The notes: a model not told the origin generated them from the sequence alone. Numbered from the stretch's first letter, positions 43,616 through 54,365 are shown. The stretch: DNA of 59,894 nucleotides from Planctomycetia bacterium (GCA_030535245.1 JAUNBJ010000007.1:1-59894); one strand, 5' to 3'. Numbers and translations are program-made.

Positions 43616-43662
43616 GGGAAGCTGCTGGAAGTAGTGGGAAGCTGCTGGGAAATCGCTCTTGC

Positions 43663-44268
43663 TCAGGCATTTTCCGTGGAAACGGTCGTTTCACTCGGTT
43701 CCTGGGCTTTCTTTTCCGCATGTTTCCGCATGTTTTCCCGCGCCCGAAACAAAATCGGGCCGATGGAGTTCTCCGGAACATTCATCACCGCCGCAATCTC
43801 GGCATAGCTCTTTTGCTCCAGATGATACATCCGAACGATTTTGGATTCCCGTTCCGACAAACCCGCCAGCAGATGTTCGATCTCGTCGAGATTCTCAATA
43901 CGTTTTTCTTCCAGGTCGGCATTTTCGGCCGCCGTTTCCTCCAGATATTCCGATTCCGAGAGAATCCGTTTCTGAAGCAGGCTTTTCACGATAATCCGTC
44001 GTGCCACCACGGTCAGGTACGTCGCCAGCGAACTGTTTCCACGAAAGCGGCGCAGCACCACGAAATTGTCCATCAAAATGGCGATGAACACCTCCTGCAC
44101 CAGATCGTCCTGCATACTCGATTCCAGGTGGATGTCCCTGGTCTCGCAGGTATGACGAATCACATGATGCACCAGTCCGATAAACCGGTCAACAAAATCT
44201 TCCCAGGCCTGTGGCTTTTTCTCCAGGCAGCGTTCAATCAGGTTCCGGTCAATTTCCGAAAGAGCCAT
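43663..44268 (-). CDS. ECF-type RNA polymerase sigma factor
   Basis: A 201-residue sigma-70-family protein. Region 2 is seen at WEDFVDRFIGLVHHVIRHTC and DLVQEVFIAILMDNFVVLRRFRG, region 4 at LSERESKIVRMYHLEQKSYAEIAAVMNVPENSIGPILFRARENMRK. No region 3 or N-terminal region 1 is present. The start at 44268 follows AGGGGA at 44276-44281; an in-frame ATG at 44328 would overlap the promoter. No anti-sigma gene is adjacent, so its control is unclear. Such stand-alone ECF factors are numerous in planctomycetes. Confidence 0.88.
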   Translation of the reverse strand: MALSEIDRNLIERCLEKKPQAWEDFVDRFIGLVHHVIRHTCETRDIHLESSMQDDLVQEVFIAILMDNFVVLRRFRGNSSLATYLTVVARRIIVKSLLQKRILSESEYLEETAAENADLEEKRIENLDEIEHLLAGLSERESKIVRMYHLEQKSYAEIAAVMNVPENSIGPILFRARENMRKHAEKKAQEPSETTVSTENA

Positions 44269-44327
44269 ATCCAAAATCCCCTGTAGTTGCGATGTTGGCC
44301 GACAGAAAAGTTCCTCAACAACCTTCA

Positions 44328-44356
44328 AGTATAATCGGTCGTTTCCGAAAAAGCAA
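44328..44356 (-). promoter_or_regulatory. Promoter of the ECF sigma gene
   Basis: On the minus strand TTGCTT (44351-44356) and TATACT (44328-44333) are spaced by exactly 17 bp. Confidence 0.6.
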
Positions 44357-44363
44357 CCGACCG

Positions 44364-44627
44364 CCCCCCTATTTTGGGCAAGATTGGAAAAATTTTGGCA
44401 AAATTTTCGGGATGGAGTACGTTTTCAGGCAAAATTCAGCGATTTTTTCGCCAATCTTCCCGGAAAGGATGCCACTACGCGGGGGAATCGGTGCTGGTTG
44501 AAATATTTCCAATCCGGAAACGGCCCTCCTAGTGATATTTTCCAATATTATTATAATAGGCCACGTATGCGGAGAGCTTTGGTACGGCTGCCGCGAGGTT
44601 TCTTTCTTTATCTGAAAAGAGAAAATC
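44364..44627 (+). other. Leader/promoter region of thrS
   Basis: The 359-bp divergent gap 44269-44627 holds the sigma promoter and, toward thrS, an AT-rich stretch with 8-bp arms AAGATTGG (44380-44387) and CCAATCTT (44451-44458), and a -10 candidate TATAAT (44552-44557) without a clear -35. No T-box motif or small gene was seen. Confidence 0.4.
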
Positions 44628-46583
44628 ATGTTGAAAGTTATTCTTCCCGATGGAAATGCGCTGGAATTTTCGACCCCCACACGGGCGATGGACGTCGCCA
44701 TGAAAATCGGAGCGGGGCTTGCCAAAGCGACGCTGGCAGCCAAAGTGAACGGCCAACTGGTTGGTGCCGACACGCTGCTCCCCGAAAATGGCGAGGTTTC
44801 CCTGGAACTGATTACGAAAAAGTCCCCCGAAGCGTTGGGGATTTTGCGGCACAGTACGGCCCACCTGATGGCCCGCGCCGTCATGCGGCTGTTCCCCAAC
44901 GTACAGCTGGCGTTTGGCCCGACGGTAGATCATGGCTTTTACTATGATTTTGCCATGGAACACAAACTGTCCGAATCGGACTTTCCCAAAATCGAAGCGG
45001 AAATGGTCAAGCTGATTCAGGAAGGCGACGCGTTCGAGCGGATTGAAAAAACGCACGACGAAGCGATTCAGATTCTCTCCGATATGGGCCAGACGCTGAA
45101 AGTCGATCACCTTCAGGAAGGGCTTCGGGAAGAAGGTTCCGTGTCGTTTTACCGGCAGGGGGAGTTTCTGGATCTCTGCCGTGGCCCGCACGTGCCCAAC
45201 GCGAAGTGGATTGGGGCGTTCAAACTGATGTCCGTGGCCGGAGCCTACTGGAAGGGAGACGCCAACAACCAGCAGCTCCAGCGGCTGTACGGAACCGCTT
45301 TCTTCGACAAAAAAGAGCTGGCCGAACACCTTACCCTGATGGAGGAGGCGAAAAAACGGGATCACCGGGTCCTCGGCAAGCAGTTGGAGCTGTTCTCCAT
45401 CGACCAGGCGGTCGGGCCGGGGCTGGTGCTCTGGCTTCCCAAGGGGGCGATGGTTCGTCGCCAGTTGGAAAATTTCCTCTACGACGAGTTGATGAAACGG
45501 GGTTATCAGGTGGTTTATACGCCGGTCGTCGGACGGGTGGGGCTGTACCAGACGTCCGGGCATTACCCCTATTACGCCGATAGCCAGTTCCCGCCGATGG
45601 AGGTGGACAAGGACGACCTGTACCTGCTCCGTCCGATGAACTGCCCGCACCATGTCACGATTTACCAGACCCGTCCCCGCAGCTATCGGGAGCTGCCGTT
45701 GCGTCTGGCCGAGTTCGGCAACGTTTACCGTTACGAGCAGTCCGGCGAGTTAAGCGGCCTGACCCGTGTTCGTGGCTTTACGCAGGACGACGCCCACATT
45801 TTCTGCACGGAAGATCAGGTGGCCGACGAGTTCCGCAAATGTATTGAAATGACGCAGTACGTTCTGAATATGCTCGGATTCGAGAAATACCGGGTACGTC
45901 TCAGCTTCCGCGACCCGGCCAGCGACAAATACGTCGGCGACCCGGCGACCTGGGATAAGGCCGAGGCGGCGCTGGAACAGGTCTGTGCCGAATTGAACCT
46001 CCCCGGCGTCACCGTGGCGAAGGGCGAAGCGGCATTCTACGGCCCCAAAGCCGATTTCGTCGTCGCCGACTGCATCGGTCGCGATTGGCAGTTGGGAACC
46101 GTCCAGTTGGATTACAACCTGCCGAGCGAAAAACGGTTCAATCTGTCGTACATCGGTGCCGACAACCAACCCCACCGCCCGGTGATGATCCACCGTGCCC
46201 CGTTCGGTTCCTTCGAGCGGTTCATCGGAATCCTGATCGAGCATTTCGCCGGGGCGTTTCCGCTTTGGCTGGCTCCGGAGCAGGTTCGGGTGCTGGTCGT
46301 CAGCCAGAAATTCGAGGAATATGGCCGCCAGGTGGAAGCGCAGCTCTCCAACGCCGGTTTCCGCGTTTCGGGCGACTACCGTTCGGAAAAAATCGGTGCG
46401 AAAATCCGCGAGGCGCAGCTTCAGCTCATCCCGTACATGCTGATCATCGGCCAGCGTGAGGTGGACGAGCAGTCCGTCTCCGTCCGCGACCGTGTGGAAG
46501 GCGATCTCGGTTCCATGAAACTGGACGCCGCCATTGCCAAATTCCGTCAGGAAGTCGCCGACAAGGTGATGAAACGCAAGTAA
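44628..46583 (+). CDS. thrS: Threonine--tRNA ligase
   Basis: A 651-residue class II aminoacyl-tRNA synthetase. The N-terminal TGS domain (residues 1-60), editing domain with the HSTAH site (H75, H79), and catalytic core are all present: motif 2 [14 protein letters not shown] (zinc Cys), [27 protein letters not shown], and motif 3 [19 protein letters not shown]. The C-terminal anticodon-binding domain ends in [19 protein letters not shown]. It charges tRNA-Thr in the cytoplasm and removes mis-charged Ser. 26 bp separate it from hemE. Confidence 0.97.
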   Translation: MLKVILPDGNALEFSTPTRAMDVAMKIGAGLAKATLAAKVNGQLVGADTLLPENGEVSLELITKKSPEALGILRHSTAHLMARAVMRLFPNVQLAFGPTVDHGFYYDFAMEHKLSESDFPKIEAEMVKLIQEGDAFERIEKTHDEAIQILSDMGQTLKVDHLQEGLREEGSVSFYRQGEFLDLCRGPHVPNAKWIGAFKLMSVAGAYWKGDANNQQLQRLYGTAFFDKKELAEHLTLMEEAKKRDHRVLGKQLELFSIDQAVGPGLVLWLPKGAMVRRQLENFLYDELMKRGYQVVYTPVVGRVGLYQTSGHYPYYADSQFPPMEVDKDDLYLLRPMNCPHHVTIYQTRPRSYRELPLRLAEFGNVYRYEQSGELSGLTRVRGFTQDDAHIFCTEDQVADEFRKCIEMTQYVLNMLGFEKYRVRLSFRDPASDKYVGDPATWDKAEAALEQVCAELNLPGVTVAKGEAAFYGPKADFVVADCIGRDWQLGTVQLDYNLPSEKRFNLSYIGADNQPHRPVMIHRAPFGSFERFIGILIEHFAGAFPLWLAPEQVRVLVVSQKFEEYGRQVEAQLSNAGFRVSGDYRSEKIGAKIREAQLQLIPYMLIIGQREVDEQSVSVRDRVEGDLGSMKLDAAIAKFRQEVADKVMKRK

Positions 46584-46609
46584 TTGGAGAATCCCGGAAA
46601 GGAACGCCC

Positions 46610-47656
46610 ATGAAAACCGCCGCGTGTTGGAACAGTCGCATGATGAAAGCCCTGCGACGGGAACCTGTGGACGTTCCGCCCGTCTGGATGATGCGCCAGG
46701 CGGGTCGGTACATGGCCGAATATCGGGAAGTACGGGAACAGACGACGTTTCTGGAACTTTGCAAAAATCCGGATCGGTGTGCCGAAGTCATGCTCACCGC
46801 GGTCGAAAAACTCGACGTGGATGCGGCGATCATCTTCTCCGATCTGCTGCTGATTCTGGAAGCCATGGGGATGGAACTGGAATTTTCCCAGGGAGAAGGG
46901 CCGGTTTTCCACAATCCGGTTTCCGACGCCTCCCAGGTCGATAACCTGCGGGAACTCGACGACCCGTCGGTACTCGGCTACGTTTACGAAACTGTCCGGA
47001 AAACGCGGGCCGGACTGCATTCCGAACGGCCGCTCATCGGGTTTGCCGGGGCACCGTTCACGCTGGCCAGCTACGCCATCGAAGGGGGCGCGAGCCGGAA
47101 TTACCTGCGTACCAAAAAACTCATGTACACCGACCCCGTCGCGTGGGATACCGTGATGGGGCGGCTGGCCCGCGGCGTTTCGGCATACCTCATCGAGCAA
47201 ATCCGTGCCGGAGCCGATATCCTTCAACTTTTCGACAGCTGGGTCGGCTGCCTGGGGGTTTACGATTACGAACGTTTCGTTTTGCCATACTCCCGACAAA
47301 TCATCAACGCGGTCAAACGATTCTCCCCGGACACCCCCGTCATTCACTTTGCCACCGGCAACCCCGCTCTTTTAAGAAGCATCCGAAACGCTGGCGGCGA
47401 CTGCATCGGAATCGACTGGCGAATCGAGCTGGACGTGGCATGGGATGCCGTCGGTCACGACCGCTCCATCCAGGGCAACCTCGACCCCGCCATCCTTTTA
47501 ACCGACCCGCTCACGATTCGGGAACAGGTCGCACGTTTGCGGAAACAGGTCGCCCACCGTCCCGGATTCGTTTTCAATCTCGGCCATGGTATCCACAAGG
47601 AAACCCCCGTCGAAAATGCCCGCGAACTGGTAAAATGGGTGCGTGAGTTGGTCTGA
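46610..47656 (+). CDS. hemE: Uroporphyrinogen decarboxylase
   Basis: A 348-residue TIM-barrel enzyme converting uroporphyrinogen III to coproporphyrinogen III. The N-terminal signature WMMRQAGRYMAEYR (R29, R33) and the catalytic aspartate in IIFSDLLLI are present; GFAGAPFTLASYAIEGG, LQLFDSWVG, GIDWRIELD, QGNLDP and NLGHGIHKETP are all conserved. GGAAAGGAA upstream acts as ribosome site. It ends three bases before the converging Fic gene. Confidence 0.97.
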   Translation: MKTAACWNSRMMKALRREPVDVPPVWMMRQAGRYMAEYREVREQTTFLELCKNPDRCAEVMLTAVEKLDVDAAIIFSDLLLILEAMGMELEFSQGEGPVFHNPVSDASQVDNLRELDDPSVLGYVYETVRKTRAGLHSERPLIGFAGAPFTLASYAIEGGASRNYLRTKKLMYTDPVAWDTVMGRLARGVSAYLIEQIRAGADILQLFDSWVGCLGVYDYERFVLPYSRQIINAVKRFSPDTPVIHFATGNPALLRSIRNAGGDCIGIDWRIELDVAWDAVGHDRSIQGNLDPAILLTDPLTIREQVARLRKQVAHRPGFVFNLGHGIHKETPVENARELVKWVRELV

Positions 47657-47659
47657 GGT

Positions 47660-48844
47660 TTACGGCTCGTTCGGGATAGGCAGGAACCCCTCTTGCCCCA
47701 TGGCGCGAATCACGCCGCGAAGCAGTACGTTGTTGGCGAATTGCAGGGAGTAGGAACGCGCGTTGGGGGCGGTGGGCACCAGCATTTTTTTGTCTCGCAA
47801 TCCCCGAATCAGCCGGGAAACGGTCGCCGCGTCGAACCGGAACATTTCCCGAACGTCTCCCGGAACGAGCACTTTTTTGGCCACCGCTTCCAGAAGTATT
47901 TTTTCTTCCCGTTCGGTAATCTCTCCCCCCTGCCGCGTCTGGCGAATGGCAGGACGCAAGATTTTGGAGCTGAAAAAAGCATAGTCCGTCAGTTGGGAGA
48001 GATGTTCCGTTTCCCGATGAATGCCCGCCAAAACATATTCACACCAATCCAACAGGGGAGCGTCGTCTCCCGTTGGAACCGCCCTGTCCGCCGCCGCCAA
48101 TTTCTGATAATACGTCTCTCGCGTCGCACAGAAAACGGACGCCGGATTAAAAAGCCGCCCCGTTTCCAATCCAAAACCATACCGTACCAGAAGCGCGTAG
48201 GTAAACAGTCGAGCCGTCCGTCCATTTCCATTCTGAAAAGGATGAATCCAAACCAACCGATGGTGCGACAACGCAATTTTCAGTAAATCCATACGTGCCG
48301 GACGTTCTTCCTCCAAAAAATCGAACAGGTCCTCCATGTAATCGGGAACCTGCGTAAAATCCACCGGTTTATGGGAACCGATCAAAACCGAAACGTTACG
48401 GTATTCTCCGGGAGTGGAATCCCCTTCCCCCTCCGGATACCATGCCAAACCCTGCACCAGGCGGCGGTGTAATTCCTGGACGTACATTCGACGCATGGGA
48501 ATCTCCCGGTCTTTCGCCGTTTCCTCGACCCACGAAAGGGTCGCTTCCAAATTCAGGATTTCCTGGATTCCGCTGCTTGTCGTCACGGGCTGGTTAATTT
48601 TGGAGGAAACGTATTCCAAAATCGTCGTGTGGTTCCCCTCAATGCGTGCCGTGGCGACACTTTCCAGCAGAAAAAAAACATCCTGAACCTGGGAAAACAT
48701 GTTCGGCGGCATGGTACTTTCCCACGACTTTTTATCCCGCAAATGATCCAGCGTGAGGATCAACTCCGTCAGCGTCGAGTCAAACTGGGGAAACACCATT
48801 CGCAATGGGAATTTCAAATGGATGGGTTCCAAATCGGGATTCAT
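47660..48844 (-). CDS. Fic-family protein (AMPylase type, self-inhibited class II) with C-terminal winged helix
   Basis: A 394-residue protein. An N-terminal inhibitory motif TARIEGN (T65, E69) matches the (S/T)xxxE(G/N) helix of class II Fic enzymes. The active-site Fic motif is HPFQNGNGRTAR (H201-R212), complete, with a nearby flap GSHKPVDF. A helical linker and a winged-helix domain (ILRPAIRQTR..., VREMFRFDAATVSRLIRGLRDKKML) end the protein, which may bind its own promoter. It would transfer AMP or a related group to a target protein. RBS AAAGGAG precedes the ATG. No antitoxin gene is next to it. Confidence 0.88.
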   Translation of the reverse strand: MNPDLEPIHLKFPLRMVFPQFDSTLTELILTLDHLRDKKSWESTMPPNMFSQVQDVFFLLESVATARIEGNHTTILEYVSSKINQPVTTSSGIQEILNLEATLSWVEETAKDREIPMRRMYVQELHRRLVQGLAWYPEGEGDSTPGEYRNVSVLIGSHKPVDFTQVPDYMEDLFDFLEEERPARMDLLKIALSHHRLVWIHPFQNGNGRTARLFTYALLVRYGFGLETGRLFNPASVFCATRETYYQKLAAADRAVPTGDDAPLLDWCEYVLAGIHRETEHLSQLTDYAFFSSKILRPAIRQTRQGGEITEREEKILLEAVAKKVLVPGDVREMFRFDAATVSRLIRGLRDKKMLVPTAPNARSYSLQFANNVLLRGVIRAMGQEGFLPIPNEP

Positions 48845-48877
48845 ACCTTACTCCTTTCTCTCCAAATGCCACTTGAG

Positions 48878-48918
48878 AGTATAACCCTTTTGGAATCGCA
48901 TGTCAAGCGACATTTGAC
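48878..48918 (-). promoter_or_regulatory. Promoter of the Fic gene with overlapping TTGAC inverted repeat
   Basis: On the minus strand TTGACA (48901-48906) and TATACT (48878-48883) are spaced by 17 bp, near perfect. GTCAA (48902-48906) and TTGAC (48914-48918) form an inverted repeat over the -35, and CATTTGAC recurs at 48911, 48933 and 49020. The rest of the 200-bp gap 48845-49044 holds nothing else evident. Confidence 0.7.
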
Positions 48919-49044
48919 TTTTCTGAAAAACGCATTTGACATTCAATGCCTGCAAGTCGTTTTACACAAAGAAGTTACGCGAAATGGAAAAGAAAATTTA
49001 TTTGTTTCGGGTTTCGGGAACATTTGACTTTCCACATTCCCGTT

Positions 49045-50052
49045 TTACAGGATTTCATTCACCCGCCGACCCAGTTCGTCGTAAGGAAAAAGACGATGGA
49101 AATCCATCAACCCGGAAATGGCCCCCGAATGGAACAGCTTGCGGCCCGATTCCTCCAAAATCGCAATCGGATTCAGTCCCCCCACCACGATCGCGCCAAT
49201 GCGTCCCTCGCTTACCGGGATGCCCAGAATCGGCTGGTTCGGCAGCCCAATTTTCAAGAACGTCCCCAGACCGATCTTTTCCAGACGCTCGGTGATGTTC
49301 TCGACATGCTGGCGGCTTTCACCGGGAAGCTCTCGAAACGCCGCCCCAATCAGACCGTTACCGTTGCGGACGGCCCCCGTATTATCCGTCATGCCTGCCC
49401 GAATGAAGATTTCCAACGGGTCGATGGTCGTCGCGTCGTAATTGATCAACTCGGCAAAACGTACCGGTTTCCCGTCCAGCAACTCCAAAAGACCGCTGAA
49501 TCGGGATGCCACCGGAATACCATGCTTGAGCAACACGCCGTTAAACGTGATGGAACAAACGGTGCAGAACCCCAGATACCCCGACGGAATTTCAGTATCG
49601 CCAAACATCTCGCCAGGCCGCAGAAGCGACACGAGTCGCCCCATGCCGTAACCGTGCCGAAAGACATCGCAAATCGCCGAAATGGACTTCACGAACTCCG
49701 GAATCGGCAGCACCGACGTATTGACGACCACTCCGCCCGAACAGGTCGGCAAATCGAACGTCATGCGGTACGTCATCAGGTCAATCTTCGCAGAGAGATA
49801 CCCCAGCCGATTCACCACCTCGTTCTGCTGAAGCTCGCGGATACCTTCACGGGTCAGGGTGCGTCCCTTGCGTCCGTGCGCCTCGGTCAGACCCTGTTCG
49901 TCGAGCATTTGCAGGTACAACCGGACGGCACGTTCACTGTACCGAATCCCGGCCGATTGCAAAATCTCCACGATCTGCGTTGAGGTCAGCGCTTTGCCCT
50001 CCTCTTTCAGAACGCGGAGAATGTCGAGTTTTTTCTGGTCTTTACGATCCAT
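49045..50052 (-). CDS. nrpR: NrpR-type transcriptional regulator (DUF128 domain)
   Basis: A 335-residue protein. The N-terminal ~80 residues are a winged helix of the RNase R/HTH_12 type (KKLDILRVLKEEGKALTSTQ, ERAVRLYLQMLDEQGL). The remainder is one NrpR (DUF128) domain (LPTCSGGVVVNTSVLPI, GYGMGRLVSLLRPGE, CSITFNGVLLKHGIPV, GGLNPIAILEE). NrpR is known as the 2-oxoglutarate-sensing nitrogen repressor of methanogens; here it lies directly downstream of glutamate dehydrogenase in the same direction. It probably represses nitrogen genes when 2-oxoglutarate is low. Only one sensor domain is present, whereas methanogens often have two. Confidence 0.85.
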   Translation of the reverse strand: MDRKDQKKLDILRVLKEEGKALTSTQIVEILQSAGIRYSERAVRLYLQMLDEQGLTEAHGRKGRTLTREGIRELQQNEVVNRLGYLSAKIDLMTYRMTFDLPTCSGGVVVNTSVLPIPEFVKSISAICDVFRHGYGMGRLVSLLRPGEMFGDTEIPSGYLGFCTVCSITFNGVLLKHGIPVASRFSGLLELLDGKPVRFAELINYDATTIDPLEIFIRAGMTDNTGAVRNGNGLIGAAFRELPGESRQHVENITERLEKIGLGTFLKIGLPNQPILGIPVSEGRIGAIVVGGLNPIAILEESGRKLFHSGAISGLMDFHRLFPYDELGRRVNEIL

Positions 50053-50077
50053 AGGATTTAGGGGGAAGACTGATTAT

Positions 50078-50197
50078 AATGGTTAATGGATAAATGGTTA
50101 ATGGTTAATTATTTCGATTCCATCCTTTTTGTGGATGGGAGAGCAATCTCTTACTTCAAGAAAAGTGTACAACCATTAACCATTAACCATTAACCAA
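50078..50197. repeat. Composite repeat: heptamers flanking a ~60-bp core (copy A')
   Basis: ATGGTTA heptamers (50078-50108) and ATTAACC heptamers (50171-50197) flank a core (50112-50170) that is the inverted relative of the core at 5353-5414 (24-bp identical block at 50112-50135). It fills the 152-bp space between gdhA and nrpR. Confidence 0.8.
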
Positions 50198-50204
50198 GCG
50201 GTTT

Positions 50205-51596
<1,392 letters not shown>

Positions 51597-51622
51597 TCAG
51601 AGATTCCCCTCCGAGCATCGTC

Positions 51623-51842
51623 AACGGCAAAAGGGAAACCCTGGTTTCCGCAAAATTGCCGTTATCAAGCGTGGATTCTAACCTCATTTCCGGAAAAATC
51701 AAGAGGTTACGGCAAAACTTTTCCGATGTTTTTCGGACTTGCGGCAATTGTGCCGTTTGTGTTTTCGCGAAAACGAACGCTTTCCGCTCTTTTCCGAAGG
51801 TTATCCTCCAAGGACGCCCCTTTCTAACGGCAAAATTTGCCG
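51623..51842. promoter_or_regulatory. Cluster of inverted-repeat motifs upstream of gdhA
   Basis: The 428-bp divergent gap 51543-51970 has a near-perfect palindrome GGAAACC-CT-GGTTTCC (51634-51649) and five occurrences of an ACGGCAAAA-like motif in both orientations: 51623-51632, 51651-51663 (reverse), 51708-51718, 51742-51755 (CGGCA-N4-TGCCG) and 51828-51842 (palindrome CGGCAAAATTTGCCG). These are good operator candidates; which regulator binds is unknown. Confidence 0.6.
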
Positions 51843-51901
51843 ATAAATTTTTATCCAAAACGAACGGGGAAACTTTTTTTGAGAAAATTTGGGGAAAGCG
51901 T

Positions 51902-51930
51902 TTGAAATTTGGAAACTTGTAGAGTATAAT
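51902..51930 (+). promoter_or_regulatory. Promoter of the TIM-barrel gene
   Basis: TTGAAA (51902-51907) and TATAAT (51925-51930) are spaced by 17 bp, 41 bp before the ATG at 51971. Confidence 0.75.
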
Positions 51931-51970
51931 GGTATAGAGAAGAAAACGATTTTAAAACAGACTCCCGCCT

Positions 51971-53668
51971 ATGGAAACGCTCCGTTTTATATGCCCGCCC
52001 GATTTTGCCACGCCCGACATGCTCCGTGCCGTGCACCTTACCGGTCTGGACAGTACGGTCGTGCCGGTCGAGGCGGTTTTGGATGGGAATCGGCTGACCG
52101 TTACCTTTCCCCAGGTGGACAACGTGCGTCTGAATATCCCCTGGACGATTCCCGGAATTGGACATGCACTGATTCCAACCGGGACGCTGCTGATTCGGGA
52201 AGAACCGTATTATCTTTCTTTGGAGCTGGCACGGGGGCTATGCGTCTTTGTGCGGAATCAGGCGGCCGACTGGGAGGTTTTGGGATTGCAGCCGTCGGAA
52301 GAATTTCAGAAAATGATTCGGCAGGCGGGGCAGACGCTTTCTCAGGCGGCGACGATGGTTTATGGGAAAACCGAACTTCTGCCGGAGGCAGACGCGTTGG
52401 CCAACCAGTCGATGCAGCTTTCGTCGCGGGCGTCGCAGGTTTTGGTGCGGGGGTATCTGGAACGGGTTCTCTGTTTGCGGAAGATGACGCGGCAGTCGCA
52501 GACCGTCGCCGCACAGATGAGCCGGGAGCGCAACGATCTGGGGGGGGCATTCGACGAGGACGACGTGGCCAGCCTGATGTCGCAGCTCGACCAGAAGGAA
52601 CCGTCCGCCACGGTGGTTCTGGACGACGAGGAGGACGACGTGCTTTTTTCGTCCAGCGACACGGCGGTACATGTAGTGGAACCCCTTCCGCCCAAACTGG
52701 TTGGGGTACGGCTGGACTACAAACCGCTGGAAAGTGAAGTGAAGCAGCTCTTTTTCCGCACGTTCAACAGCGTCACGATCGACCTGTCGTGGGAAAAAAT
52801 CGACGAGAATCCCGATATCGTCGCGGACTACCAGAAGCAGATGGAATGGTGTTACAGCAACGGTTTTTCTGTCGTTGCCGGCCCGATTTTGAATTTCTTC
52901 CCGCAGCACATTCCCCCGGTGCTTCAACGACACAAGGGGAATTTCGGGGCGATTTGCGAACTGGTTCGCCAGTACGTGGAGTTGGTGGTCAAGAGTTTTC
53001 GCAGTCGTGTAAGTACATGGATTGCCACGTCGCGGGTCAATTCGTTCTTCCCGCTGGGGCTGACGGCCCTGCAACAGTTGGAGTTGACGGCTCAGATTAT
53101 CAGCTGGATTCGAGAGTTTCAGCCGACGGCGGAAATCATTACGGCTTTCGACCAGCCGTGGGGGGAGAATGTTTTCCCCAAACCGATCGGTGCTGCGGGA
53201 AATGGGATGGAGGTATTGCCTCCCAATGTTTGTGCGGAGATTTTGCTTCGCTCGAAGCTGCGGCTGGCGGGGATTCAACTGGAATTCAACGTTGGCTACC
53301 TCGACCGTTCCACGTACGACCGTCCTCCGGTTCTTTGGTCTCGGATGATCGACCGATGGTCCTGTTTTAACATTCCGTTATATTTATCGTTCCGGGTTCC
53401 CAGTGCCTGTGAGGACGACCCCAAAGCCTGCATTCCCTCCCCTCCGGTCTGGAAGGGGTGGACGCCTCGCCAGCAGGCGTTTTGGGCTTCGACGGTGTTG
53501 CCGCTTCTGCTGGCCAAGCCATACGTATATGGAATTGACTGGCTTGTATTTCGAGATTATCGACCGCACGATTACCCCCATGCCGGTCTGATTACGTCGG
53601 AAGGTCGGGTGAAAAAAACGCAGGATATTCTTTCCCAGCTCCAAAAAGCATTCTCGCTGGACGATTAA
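51971..53668 (+). CDS. Uncharacterised protein, GH10/clan-A-like TIM barrel candidate
   Basis: A 565-residue soluble protein without a signal peptide. Residues 1-~170 form a beta-rich N-terminal domain; 170-235 are acidic and probably disordered (VVLDDEEDDVLF). Residues ~240-560 show a barrel-like pattern: FNSVTIDLSWEKIDENPD, GFSVVAGPILNFFP, VSTWIATSRVNSF, AEIITAFDQPWGE (residue ~392-399, a possible acid Glu), GIQLEFNVGY, and the ending HAGLITSEGRVKKTQDIL, which resembles the close of GH10 xylanase-like barrels. A glycosidase or glycosidase-derived role is inferred; cytoplasmic location would be odd for a xylanase. It may be a planctomycete-specific family. Confidence 0.55.
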   Translation: METLRFICPPDFATPDMLRAVHLTGLDSTVVPVEAVLDGNRLTVTFPQVDNVRLNIPWTIPGIGHALIPTGTLLIREEPYYLSLELARGLCVFVRNQAADWEVLGLQPSEEFQKMIRQAGQTLSQAATMVYGKTELLPEADALANQSMQLSSRASQVLVRGYLERVLCLRKMTRQSQTVAAQMSRERNDLGGAFDEDDVASLMSQLDQKEPSATVVLDDEEDDVLFSSSDTAVHVVEPLPPKLVGVRLDYKPLESEVKQLFFRTFNSVTIDLSWEKIDENPDIVADYQKQMEWCYSNGFSVVAGPILNFFPQHIPPVLQRHKGNFGAICELVRQYVELVVKSFRSRVSTWIATSRVNSFFPLGLTALQQLELTAQIISWIREFQPTAEIITAFDQPWGENVFPKPIGAAGNGMEVLPPNVCAEILLRSKLRLAGIQLEFNVGYLDRSTYDRPPVLWSRMIDRWSCFNIPLYLSFRVPSACEDDPKACIPSPPVWKGWTPRQQAFWASTVLPLLLAKPYVYGIDWLVFRDYRPHDYPHAGLITSEGRVKKTQDILSQLQKAFSLDD

Positions 53669-53834
53669 GATTCGCGGGCAACCGCTCTGCCCTTCTGAAA
53701 AAGGAGAAGCGGAACAAATTCGCCTTTAAGGGGTAGTTTTTTAAAAAAAGGTGCAGTTTTGCCCCCGATAACGCCGATAAAATAAATGGAGTTTTCCGAT
53801 TAGATGGATTTTATCGATTATCCGTATTGGTGGA

Positions 53835-54365
53835 ATGATGAGCAAAAATTCAAATTCAGAGCGTCGAATGTGGGATTTTTCAAACGGGATGGAACCTTCC
53901 CAACCGGCTGACTGTGGAGATATTTTCGACGATTCCCAGGTCATTTCCAACAAATTCGGATGGATGAAGGGATACAAAAAAGAGGTTCAGGGCGTTTTGG
54001 GCGAAATTGTCGAAACCGTCCGGCAAAGCCATTGGGGAAATGGTGCCCCCTTGCAGGTACGTCCCCTGTCGCAACCCATTTTGACAATCCCCGAATCAAC
54101 CCCTTCCCCCATGCTGCCGCCGCCGGGGAATACGCTTCAGAATTTAATGCAGGAAGTGGCGTACGAGCGGGATCGTATGCGGGTGGAATCGTTGATGGAG
54201 GATTGCCTGGCGAACCTTCAAAGCATTGCTGCGGAAGCGGCTGCGGAAACGGTTTCGGAACCTGCTGCGGAACCGATTTCAGATTCGGTTTCCGAACCGG
54301 TGGAAGAAGAAAAAACGAGCGAGGAAACTCCGACGGTAGAACCGATGGTGGAACCGATGGTATAA
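53835..54365 (+). CDS. N-terminal fragment of a TIGR03545-like gene, ended by an in-frame TAA
   Basis: A 176-residue ORF. The chain begins with a hydrophilic region, then an acidic, proline/glutamate-rich tail of SEP and VEPM repeats. Its TAA stop at 54363-54365 is in the same frame as the next ORF, with 19 sense codons between (PDPEPPPLKKRSWKRACSK). The basic run then directly precedes a hydrophobic segment, as expected for the cytoplasmic side of a membrane anchor. So this is most likely the cytoplasmic N-terminus of the following protein cut off by a nonsense change. Two ATGs (53835, 53838) are possible starts. Confidence 0.65.
   Translation: MMSKNSNSERRMWDFSNGMEPSQPADCGDIFDDSQVISNKFGWMKGYKKEVQGVLGEIVETVRQSHWGNGAPLQVRPLSQPILTIPESTPSPMLPPPGNTLQNLMQEVAYERDRMRVESLMEDCLANLQSIAAEAAAETVSEPAAEPISDSVSEPVEEEKTSEETPTVEPMVEPMV
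54363..54365 (+). other. In-frame nonsense codon joining two ORFs
   Basis: The local repeat is GT(A/G)-GAA-CCG-ATG; the third unit reads GTA-TAA-CCC-GAT, so a single G-to-T change turns GAA into TAA. Both flanking ORFs share one frame, giving a 920-codon gene from 53835 to 56597 if restored. Confidence 0.75.

Noticed and set aside
43528..43662. A missing PtuB-type HNH nuclease gene after the ATPase
   Set aside because: Searched all frames in the 135-bp gap; only repeats, no HNH motif.
44269..44627. T-box riboswitch or tRNA gene upstream of thrS
   Set aside because: No T-box core sequence, no cloverleaf or CCA end; only AT-rich DNA with loose inverted arms.
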